Notes under the pieces: generated by a model
The model's input: only the letters and a program-made list of their open reading frames with translations
Told to the model about the DNA's origin: nothing
The model's database searches: none
Origin: Cellvibrio polysaccharolyticus
GTDB lineage: Bacteria > Pseudomonadota > Gammaproteobacteria > Pseudomonadales > Cellvibrionaceae
Reading direction: 5' to 3'
Length of the DNA stretch: 64,000 nt
NCBI RefSeq assembly: GCF_015182315.1
Contig: NZ_PRDL01000001.1
Coordinates: forward strand, 3,866,501 to 3,930,500
Translations under genes and position numbers: made by a program
In this document: one piece after another, positions 33,609-41,117 of the stretch
Layout of the letters: each line of letters opens with the position of its first letter
Position numbering within the stretch: the stretch's first letter is position 1

Positions 33609-34335
33609 GCGCATGGCCCTCGCGTTGAGAGAGCGAAATAAAAGCATCTTCCAGGTTATTGAAACCGGTGTTCTCCAGAATCTGTTGCACACTGCCCTGC
33701 GCTACCAGATGACCGTTGGCAATCACCACCAGGTTGTCACAGAGTTTTTCTACTTCATGCATCAGGTGGCTGGAAAAAACCACACAGCGGCCTTCGTCCC
33801 GTAAATCCAGCAACAGTTTTCGCACCGCCCGGGTGGTAATAACGTCCAACCCGTTGGTCGGTTCATCCAGCAGGATATGTTGCGGCTGATGCACAATCGC
33901 ACGCGCCAGCGCGGTTTTCATACGCTCGCCCAACGAGAAGCCATCGGCCCGACGGTGGGCAATTTCCTGCATGCCCAATACATTGATTAAACGATCAGCC
34001 TGGTGTTGGCATTCTGTTTCAGGCAAACCTTGCAGACGGGCAAAGTAGAGAATATTTTCGCGGGCAGTCAGGCGCTTGTACAAACCTGTGTCATCCGGCA
34101 ACACACCGGTGACTTTTCTGGCTTCGGTTGGTTGGCTGGAAATATCGTAATCGTTCAGGGTAATGCGCCCGTCATCAACCGGTAGCAAGCCGTAAATGCA
34201 GCGCATCAGCGTGGTTTTACCCGCGCCATTCAAACCCAGCAAACCGGTGATTTCACCATCACGAAACCTACAGGACACCTGATTCAGTGCAGCAACCTTG
34301 CCGAACGTTTTGCTGACGTTATCAATGTTTATCAT
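33601..34335 (-). CDS. ABC exporter ATP-binding protein (NatA-like)
   Basis: A 244-residue ATPase that powers the adjacent permease. Walker A is GLNGAGKTT, the ABC signature is FSLGERMK, Walker B is HILLDEPTNGLD and the H-loop is VVFSSHLMHEVEKL. The signature is LSxGE-like with FSLGE, acceptable for NatA-type proteins. It overlaps both neighbours (14 bp with the peptidase gene, 8 bp with the permease gene), a tight operon. Confidence 0.93.
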   Translation of the reverse strand: MINIDNVSKTFGKVAALNQVSCRFRDGEITGLLGLNGAGKTTLMRCIYGLLPVDDGRITLNDYDISSQPTEARKVTGVLPDDTGLYKRLTARENILYFARLQGLPETECQHQADRLINVLGMQEIAHRRADGFSLGERMKTALARAIVHQPQHILLDEPTNGLDVITTRAVRKLLLDLRDEGRCVVFSSHLMHEVEKLCDNLVVIANGHLVAQGSVQQILENTGFNNLEDAFISLSQREGHAHV

Positions 34336-35845
34336 GTGAGGCCTCCATTGCCGCAGGCATAATGACCGGCTCGTTTGCCGCCGGCGCTATGCTCAGGTAA
34401 GGCTGAAACGGCGCAATATTATTGACGCAGGTGGTGTCCATATCCTGCACCGAAGCTGATTGAATAAACAACGTCATTAATTGACGAACACAGCCCTCGC
34501 CACTGACAAAATGATGACCACCGGGCACGACAATGTGCCGACTTTGCGATAAATTTTCTTTTACACTTTCACCCCAGCGCGGCGGTGTTACCGGGTCGCG
34601 GTCACCGGAAAGAATCAACACCGGCACATCACTCACAACCGGTTGATAATAGCTGTCAGGCAATTCGGCTTTCGGCCAGAACGCACACGCCTGCCCCATA
34701 AAACGGATGGAGGAATTAACCTCCTGCCCTGCCTCCGGCGCCTGGTAATCTTCATTACACAGCACCGTGTAGTGCATACCGTAACTGATGCCGGTGAAGT
34801 CCTGATCGTTCATCACCAGCAGCGCGCCAGCCAGCGGTTGATAACGTTGTTCAATCGCTTCGTGAATGAAAAATGGTAACAACCGGGCGAGATCACGCGA
34901 GTACATGGACATACGCACCAGCCCTTCCAGCTTCACCGGATCAATCTGCAAACTGGTGCTATGAGCGGTACGCGGGTGATTAACGTCTACGGTTACTGCG
35001 CTACCCGCCAAACGCTCGAGCAGTGCTTGATAGTGGTTTTGAATATCGCCGTAGCGTTGCTGACAGGCTTCATGGCCGTGGCATTGTTCAGCGATGAGAG
35101 CAAGTGCGCGCTGATTATCGACTAGCCAGGATTTGGACAAGTCCATGCCGGCCGGTGCCACGCCGTCGAGAATAACGGAACGCACCTGTTGCGGGTAAGC
35201 GCGCAGATAACTGAGCGCAACTCGCGTGCCGTAGGACACGCCCCATAAATTCAGCTTTTCGTAACCCAGCGTTTGGCGAACCACTTCCATATCGTCAATA
35301 GCAAATGCCGTTACATAATAAGGCGCTACCGCCGCATGGCTTTCGGCACATTGCTGCAACTGATCGAGAAATTGTTGGTGTTGCTGTTCGCTGGAAAGAT
35401 GATTGTCCGGTGTTTCCCCCAATTCACATTCCAGCGGTGATGATTTTCCGGTGCCGCGCTGATCAACAAAAATAAGATCGCGCTGTTTGCGCACATCCGC
35501 AAACAGCCAGGGGAAATCTTTCGCCAGTTTGATAGCCGATTGGCCGGGGCCGCCGGAGATAATCATTAACGGGTCTGCCGCCGCCCGCAAGGTGACAGCA
35601 GGCAGCCGCAATACATGCAGATCAATCATCCGGCTATTGTTGTCGGCAGGGTTTTCCCGCACCGCAATCACGCCACACTGCTGCCCTTTAACAATAGGAA
35701 AATACCAATCGTCATCCGCTGCGCGGCAGTTGTCTTCATGAAGGGGCGTTTGAAGGGTTGCGGTAGTGCTACTTTGCTTTTCGCAACCGGCAATCAATAG
35801 CATTGAACACAGGCTGACAAGCAGTCTGACTTTTCCATGAGGCAT
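34322..35845 (-). CDS. Alpha/beta-hydrolase peptidase lipoprotein (TAP-like)
   Basis: Predicted exported aminopeptidase of the proline-iminopeptidase/tripeptidyl-aminopeptidase group, 507 residues. The signal ends in the lipobox LIAGC. The oxyanion motif SGGPGQSA, nucleophile elbow GVSYGTR, Asp in SGDRDPVTPP and His in PGGHHFVSG are all visible, with a TAP-like C-terminal domain. The start at 35845 (MPHGKVRLL) has AAAGGA 8 nt upstream; the frame extends to 35890, which would overlap the CPBP gene. Being in one operon with an exporter and a CPBP protease suggests peptide processing or export, but the substrate is unknown. Confidence 0.87.
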   Translation of the reverse strand: MPHGKVRLLVSLCSMLLIAGCEKQSSTTATLQTPLHEDNCRAADDDWYFPIVKGQQCGVIAVRENPADNNSRMIDLHVLRLPAVTLRAAADPLMIISGGPGQSAIKLAKDFPWLFADVRKQRDLIFVDQRGTGKSSPLECELGETPDNHLSSEQQHQQFLDQLQQCAESHAAVAPYYVTAFAIDDMEVVRQTLGYEKLNLWGVSYGTRVALSYLRAYPQQVRSVILDGVAPAGMDLSKSWLVDNQRALALIAEQCHGHEACQQRYGDIQNHYQALLERLAGSAVTVDVNHPRTAHSTSLQIDPVKLEGLVRMSMYSRDLARLLPFFIHEAIEQRYQPLAGALLVMNDQDFTGISYGMHYTVLCNEDYQAPEAGQEVNSSIRFMGQACAFWPKAELPDSYYQPVVSDVPVLILSGDRDPVTPPRWGESVKENLSQSRHIVVPGGHHFVSGEGCVRQLMTLFIQSASVQDMDTTCVNNIAPFQPYLSIAPAANEPVIMPAAMEASHDKH

Positions 35846-35876
35846 AGAGCGCGTCCTTTGTGCGGTGTCGTTATCG

Positions 35877-36683
35877 TTATAACCAGCCAAAATAAATAAT
35901 CGTAACGCCGGAGATCACGTTGTTCAGAGCGTGCAGAATAATCGGCACCCATAGTGATCCGGTTCTTTCACGGGCGAGGCCAAGAATAATCGAAAATATA
36001 AATAAAATTATCAGCAACAAAACCCCGTACTGGCCAATATGCAGCGCGGTAAAAATGGACGAGGTTAAAACCAGCGTGCCGGAAAGCCCCAGCCGGGTCT
36101 GACGCCAGGCCGCAAATAAATAGCCCCGGAATACCAGCTCTTCCAATACCGGCGCGAATATGGCGATGGCAATAAACGCAAGAAAGCTTTTGCTGCTGGC
36201 CAGTTGCTGTAAAAACTCGCTGACTTCCACCGTAAAAATAAACTGCAATACATGCTGAACCACCATGTAAATCGCCAGCACTATGCCCCAGTAATAAAGC
36301 CAGTTGCGGTGAAAGGGACGCAGCGCCAGGGTTTGTTGCCAGGGTTGATGTTTAAAGTTGGAGGCCATTAATACAAAGGGAATTATCACTAACGCCTGCA
36401 AAATATAAGACGCGCCCATACCTTGCGGGGATGACAAATGGGCGCTGATCATTGCTTCCATTGCTGCGCCTTCCGGTGCTGCCAAACCCTCGGCAGCCGC
36501 TTGCACACCCAGGTAAATGCCGAACCCCATTAAATAAAGAAAAATAGCCACCACCGACAACAGCAAAAATGCACACAGCCAGATAATGGAAGCGCCCACG
36601 GTGGGCACTGGCGGGTGTGCATCCTCTGGTGGTGATGACGGTGTTGACTGTTCACGGGGTGGCGGTAAATCGGTGGGGCTCAT
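35877..36683 (-). CDS. CPBP-family intramembrane metalloprotease
   Basis: A 268-residue membrane protein with about seven or eight helices. The CPBP/Abi (Rce1-like) motifs are present: EELVFRGYLF with the two catalytic Glu and Arg, then FTALHIGQYG with the metal-binding His, and HALNNV near the end. A proline-rich cytoplasmic N-terminus precedes helix 1. Family members cleave prenylated or peptide substrates in the membrane, and some protect against bacteriocins. It starts an apparent operon with the TAP-like peptidase and NatAB-like exporter. Confidence 0.9.
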   Translation of the reverse strand: MSPTDLPPPREQSTPSSPPEDAHPPVPTVGASIIWLCAFLLLSVVAIFLYLMGFGIYLGVQAAAEGLAAPEGAAMEAMISAHLSSPQGMGASYILQALVIIPFVLMASNFKHQPWQQTLALRPFHRNWLYYWGIVLAIYMVVQHVLQFIFTVEVSEFLQQLASSKSFLAFIAIAIFAPVLEELVFRGYLFAAWRQTRLGLSGTLVLTSSIFTALHIGQYGVLLLIILFIFSIILGLARERTGSLWVPIILHALNNVISGVTIIYFGWL

Positions 36684-36757
36684 GCTGGCTTTCCTTATGG
36701 AATACGTATTTTGATTCTATCAAAAATACCTGTAACGCATTGCGTTTCAACAGGCAT

Positions 36758-36787
36758 AAAAAAACCCGCGACCAGCGCGGGTTTTTT
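36758..36787. terminator. Terminator of pnp
   Basis: AAAAAAACCCGCG, loop ACCAG, CGCGGGTTTTTT; lies 15 bp after the pnp stop on the minus strand and could work in both directions. Confidence 0.9.
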
Positions 36788-36801
36788 CAAAAACGAAACA
36801 C

Positions 36802-38934
36802 TTATTCCGGTGCAACGTCCTGAGCAGGAGCAGCAGCGTTGCCGCTTTCTTCTGCAACCGCTTCCTTGATAGAAAGCTTGATACGGCCGCGCTGGTCTAC
36901 GTCGAGACACTTGACGCGTACCACTTGGCCTTCTTTCAGGTAATCACCAACACTGTTGACGCGCTCTTCAGCGATTTGTGAAATATGTACCAGACCATCT
37001 TTACCTGGCAGGAAGTTCACAAACGCACCGAAGTCTACGATACGTACTACAGTACCTTCGTAGATTGCACCGATTTCCGCTTCAGCAACAATGCCTTCAA
37101 CGCGCAGGATAGCGGCTTTCAGGTTTTCAGAGTTGTCAGCGTAAATTTTAACCGTACCGCTGTCATCGATATCGATAGAAGAATTGGTTTCTTCAGTGAT
37201 AGCGCGGATGGTAGCGCCGCCTTTACCGATGATGTCGCGGATCTTGTCCGGATGAACTTTGATGATTTCAAAACGCGGTGCGTTATCGCTGATAGTTGCG
37301 CGCGCTTTGGAAATCAATTTGTTCATTTCAGAGAGAATGTGCAGACGGGCATGCAGTGCTTGCTCCAGTGCAATTTCCATAATCTCTTCGGTGATGCCTT
37401 CGATCTTGATATCCATTTGCAGTGCAGTTACACCGCTGGCGGTACCGGCCACTTTAAAGTCCATATCACCCAGGTGATCTTCGTCGCCCAGGATGTCGGT
37501 CAGTACAGCAAAGCCGTTAGCTTCTTTTACCAGACCCATTGCAATACCGGCTACCGGTGCTTTCAGCGGAACGCCCGCATCCATCAACGCCAGGCTGGCA
37601 CCACACACGGAAGCCATGGAGCTGGAACCGTTGGATTCAGTAATTTCGCTCACGACACGCATGGTGTACGGAAAGGTGTCATCGCCTGGCAACATGGCGG
37701 CAATACCACGACGCGCCAAACGGCCGTGACCGATTTCGCGGCGACCGGTAGCGCCCATACGACCACACTCACCTACCGAGTAAGGAGGGAAGTTGTAGTG
37801 CAGCATAAAGCCGTCTTTACGCTCACCTTCCAGTGAGTCGATGATTTGTGCATCACGGGCGTTGCCCAGTGTTGCTACAACCAGCGCCTGGGTTTCACCA
37901 CGAGTGAACAGGGCAGAACCGTGTGCTTTTGGCAGAACGCCAACTTCCACTTCGATCGGGCGAACAGTTTTGGTGTCACGACCATCGATACGCGGCTCAC
38001 CGGCAACAATGCGTGAACGCACGATGGAGGATTCCAGGCCGCTGAAAATTTCTTTTACTGCATCGGCACTGTAACCGCTGGTTTCAGTAACCAGCTCGGC
38101 AATAACTTCAGCACGCAGCGCAGACAAACGACCGTAACGCTCTGCTTTGTCGGTAATACGGTAGGCTTCGCCAATACCATTGCCAAAACGGCTTTGAACC
38201 AGGTTTTTCAGTTCGGTATTTTCTGCCGGAGCCTGCCAGTTCCAGGTTGGCTTGCCAGCGTCACGCGCCAGTTCCTGACACGCTTGAACAACGATTTGCA
38301 TTTCCTGGTGAGCGAACAATACCGCACCCAGCATGATATCTTCCGGCAGTTCTTTAGCTTCGGATTCAACCATCAGCACCGCATCTTTGGTACCGGCAAC
38401 AACCATGTCCAGCTCTGACGTTTCCAGCGCTTTAAAGGTCGGGTTCAAGATGTAACCGGCGTCTTCGGTGTAAGCTACACGCGCTGCACCGATAGGGCCG
38501 TTGAACGGAATACCGGAGATAGCCAAAGCTGCAGAGGTACCGATCATCGCAGCGATGTCCGGATCGTTCACCTTGTCAGTAGACATAACGGTACAAACTA
38601 CCTGAACTTCGTTCAGGAAACCTTCCGGAAACAGCGGACGGATTGGACGGTCAATCAAACGTGAGGTCAGTGTTTCTTTCTCGGAAGGACGGCCTTCGCG
38701 CTTGAAGAAACCACCTGGAATTTTACCAGCGGCATAGGCCTTTTCCTGGTAGTGTACAGACAGCGGGAAAAAGCCCTGGCCTGGCGTCGCTTCTTTAGCA
38801 CCAACCACGGTACACAGCACCGCGATTTCGCCCATTGTAACCAGTACAGCACCGGTAGCCTGACGAGCAATACGTCCGGTTTCCAGGGTTACTGTCTGAT
38901 CGCCATATTGAAATTTCTTAATAATCGGATTCAC
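36802..38934 (-). CDS. pnp: Polyribonucleotide nucleotidyltransferase (PNPase)
   Basis: Phosphorolytic 3'-5' exoribonuclease, a trimer and degradosome component. The 710-residue protein has two RNase PH domains (first about 1-230, second about 310-545), with RGETQALVVATLG and ILGDEDHLGDMDFKVAGT in the catalytic half. A KH domain (IIGKGGATIRAITEETN) and an S1 domain (GTVVRIVDFGAFVNFLPGKD) follow. It stands downstream of rpsO as in E. coli. In that species the leader is cleaved by RNase III and controlled by PNPase itself; the 294-bp leader here could do the same. Confidence 0.97.
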   Translation of the reverse strand: MNPIIKKFQYGDQTVTLETGRIARQATGAVLVTMGEIAVLCTVVGAKEATPGQGFFPLSVHYQEKAYAAGKIPGGFFKREGRPSEKETLTSRLIDRPIRPLFPEGFLNEVQVVCTVMSTDKVNDPDIAAMIGTSAALAISGIPFNGPIGAARVAYTEDAGYILNPTFKALETSELDMVVAGTKDAVLMVESEAKELPEDIMLGAVLFAHQEMQIVVQACQELARDAGKPTWNWQAPAENTELKNLVQSRFGNGIGEAYRITDKAERYGRLSALRAEVIAELVTETSGYSADAVKEIFSGLESSIVRSRIVAGEPRIDGRDTKTVRPIEVEVGVLPKAHGSALFTRGETQALVVATLGNARDAQIIDSLEGERKDGFMLHYNFPPYSVGECGRMGATGRREIGHGRLARRGIAAMLPGDDTFPYTMRVVSEITESNGSSSMASVCGASLALMDAGVPLKAPVAGIAMGLVKEANGFAVLTDILGDEDHLGDMDFKVAGTASGVTALQMDIKIEGITEEIMEIALEQALHARLHILSEMNKLISKARATISDNAPRFEIIKVHPDKIRDIIGKGGATIRAITEETNSSIDIDDSGTVKIYADNSENLKAAILRVEGIVAEAEIGAIYEGTVVRIVDFGAFVNFLPGKDGLVHISQIAEERVNSVGDYLKEGQVVRVKCLDVDQRGRIKLSIKEAVAEESGNAAAPAQDVAPE

Positions 38935-39185
38935 TCTTCTATCCTTTATTTGCGTTAATTTTTACGCGCCGTTAACAACAATTTTTACTGTAATTTCCAA
39001 ATAAAAATAATTTTTTTGTTTTGTCTTTAACAATAATCCCGGGGAGATTATTGAACGTGCCTCTCCGTTACCATTGATACACGTGTGAGAAATCATGAGC
39101 TTGCGGTGGTGATATTTTTCACCAATTCAAACGCCCGGCTTTAATACTGCAAAAGCCTGATAATTCGCGGGATGAATACATTATC

Positions 39186-39214
39186 AAAAATAAAAGTGCC
39201 CGCAGAGCGGGCAC
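39186..39214 (-). terminator. rpsO terminator/attenuator
   Basis: GTGCCCGC-AGA-GCGGGCAC stem (39196-39214); on the minus strand it is followed by CTTTTATTTTT. It lies 14 bp after the rpsO stop and would limit read-through into pnp. The rest of the rpsO-pnp gap (38935-39185) is an AT-rich leader without another gene. Confidence 0.85.
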
Positions 39215-39228
39215 CGGGAAAGCAACGA

Positions 39229-39498
39229 TTAACGACGCAGACCCAATTTTTGAATCAGTGCAGTGTAACGCTCAACGCTTTTGCCTTTCAGGTAGTCCAG
39301 CAGCTTGCGACGCTGGTTAACCATACGAATCAGACCACGACGTGAGTGGTGATCGTGCTTGTGATCAGCAAAGTGTTCTTGCAGTTTGTTGATGTTGATA
39401 GTCAACAAAGCAACCTGAACTTCCGGAGAGCCGGTATCGCCTTCAGCTTGTTGATACTCTTTTACTACAGCAGCTTTTTCAGCAGCACTCAGTGCCAT
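39229..39498 (-). CDS. rpsO: 30S ribosomal protein S15
   Basis: Primary 16S rRNA-binding protein of the small subunit platform. At 89 residues it has exactly the E. coli length, starting MALSAAEKAAVVKEYQ and ending ALIQKLGLRR. The motif KHDHHSRRGLIRMVNQRRKL contacts rRNA. The ATG at 39498 is preferred over an in-frame start at 39516, because GAGGA sits 8 nt before it. Confidence 0.98.
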   Translation of the reverse strand: MALSAAEKAAVVKEYQQAEGDTGSPEVQVALLTININKLQEHFADHKHDHHSRRGLIRMVNQRRKLLDYLKGKSVERYTALIQKLGLRR

Positions 39499-39646
39499 GA
39501 TATTTTCCTCATCCAATATGCTTGAAAGTTACGGCCATCCCCGTGCATATTTACAGGTTGGCTATGGCGACAACCCCGAAAGGTAGCCTGCCGTTTTTTA
39601 CCGAAAGAACGAATTCGTCCAGTAAATAGTTGCCAGTCAATGAACC

Positions 39647-40606
39647 TCAGGTTCCCTGATTGGCGATTATGCGTTTTGGCGCGACACGCCCGTCTTCTGT
39701 GATTTCGCCCAGTCCGAGAAAGCGTTGTTCGCTGTCCTCATCGGCCTCGCAAAAGACCCGTACAATATCACCTTGGTCACCTACGCGATAGACCTGCGGA
39801 TCCATTACCGGGTTCCCCTGGCGGAAGTACCAGGCGCTTTGCGTGGGCAAAATTACTGCTGGCAGCGAGGCGACCGGGGCATCGGCCGGCAGTAACAACG
39901 CGTCCATGGCGGCGTAATCTTCCTGCTCGGCCAGCACTTCCAGTTCTGCAATATCAACCGTTTCCTGCTCTGCAAAAGCGCCGGAAGCCGAACGGTGCAA
40001 GTGCTTCACGTGTGCACCGCAACCCAGCGCAAAACCGAGGTCTTCGGCGATAGAGCGAATGTAGGTGCCTTTGCTGCAATGCACTTCTACATCCACTTCT
40101 GCGGCGGGGCCGTCACGAAAATCAAGAATTTCCAGACTGTAAATGGTAACCGGGCGCGGCTTGCGCTCGATTTCCACGCCTTGCCTGGCCATTTTATACA
40201 GCGGCTGTCCCTGGTGCTTGAGCGCCGAAAACATGGAAGGCACTTGCAGGATGTCGCCTTTAAACGCTTCCAGCTCGCGTTCTACCATGGCGCGGGTAAT
40301 GCCATCGGTAGCCACTTCACTGATAACAGCGCCATCCGCATCGCTGCTGTCGGTTCTTACACCGAGACGGAAAGTACTGCGGTAACGCTTGTCGGCATCC
40401 AGCAAAAATTGCGAAAACTTGGTAGCTTCGCCAAAACACAGCGGTAATACACCGGTTGCCAGCGGGTCAAGGCTGCCGGTGTGGCCGGCCTTTTCCGCAA
40501 AAAACAGTCGCTTGGCAATTTGCAATGCCCGGTTGGATGTCATGCCGGTGGGTTTGTGCAATAACAGCACACCATCAATCGGACGACCTCTTCTTTTTCG
40601 TGCCAT
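39647..40606 (-). CDS. truB: tRNA pseudouridine-55 synthase
   Basis: Makes pseudouridine 55 in the T-loop of tRNAs. The 319-residue protein contains GVLLLHKPTGMTSN, the catalytic Asp motif HTGSLDPLATGVLPLC, and a C-terminal PUA-like domain (about 250-315). The start ATG at 40606 shares one base with the rbfA stop (TGATG), a coupled junction. Confidence 0.96.
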   Translation of the reverse strand: MARKRRGRPIDGVLLLHKPTGMTSNRALQIAKRLFFAEKAGHTGSLDPLATGVLPLCFGEATKFSQFLLDADKRYRSTFRLGVRTDSSDADGAVISEVATDGITRAMVERELEAFKGDILQVPSMFSALKHQGQPLYKMARQGVEIERKPRPVTIYSLEILDFRDGPAAEVDVEVHCSKGTYIRSIAEDLGFALGCGAHVKHLHRSASGAFAEQETVDIAELEVLAEQEDYAAMDALLLPADAPVASLPAVILPTQSAWYFRQGNPVMDPQVYRVGDQGDIVRVFCEADEDSEQRFLGLGEITEDGRVAPKRIIANQGT

Positions 40607-41022
40607 CAATTGCGCTCTTCGTTACTGTCGTCAGTGGCATCCTGCGGGTGCTGCTGGTCTTCAGCAATCGCCCGGTCAATCAGGAAGGATATTTCCTGGC
40701 CACGAATCGCGGTTTTGTCGTAGATAAATTGCAAACGCGGTACGGTGCGCATGCTCAACTCTTTAGCCAGAAACGAACGCAGGAAACCCGATGCCTTGTT
40801 CAATACGGCAGCGGCTTCCAGACTTTCGGCTTCGCTTTCAGAACCCACAAAGGTGACGTACACCCGGGCGTAAGCCATATCGCGGGTTACTGTCACATCA
40901 TTGATGTTGACCATGCCGATGCGTGGATCGCGAATTTCCTGGGGAATCAGTTGTGCCAGCAAGCGCTGAATGGCATCCGACACGCGGTCGGAGCGGGTAA
41001 ATTCTCTTGGCATACTCTGCAA
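40606..41022 (-). CDS. rbfA: Ribosome-binding factor A
   Basis: Late 30S maturation factor, cold-shock related in E. coli. The 138-residue KH-type domain protein begins MPREFTRSDRVSDAIQ and includes DPRIGMVNINDVTVTRDM, AYARVYVTF and MRTVPRLQFIYD. An in-frame Met two codons earlier than MPREF (MQSMPREF) leaves the exact start open by three residues. It is between infB and truB in the conserved operon. Confidence 0.96.
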   Translation of the reverse strand: MQSMPREFTRSDRVSDAIQRLLAQLIPQEIRDPRIGMVNINDVTVTRDMAYARVYVTFVGSESEAESLEAAAVLNKASGFLRSFLAKELSMRTVPRLQFIYDKTAIRGQEISFLIDRAIAEDQQHPQDATDDSNEERN

Positions 41023-41067
41023 ACCTCTTTAATTTTTTGCCATTTTTTCAACCGGCAAAAATAACAA

Positions 41068-41098
41068 CGCCCCGGATGCTGCAAAGCAGCCCGGGGCG
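41068..41098. other. GC-rich hairpin between infB and rbfA
   Basis: CGCCCCGG (41068-41075) and CCGGGGCG (41091-41098), extended inward by GCTGC/GCAGC, form a strong stem. Only a weak T-rich stretch follows on the minus strand, so it may be a partial terminator or mRNA-stabilising structure inside the operon. Confidence 0.7.
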
Positions 41099-41117
41099 AT
41101 CAGTGACACGGGTCAGA

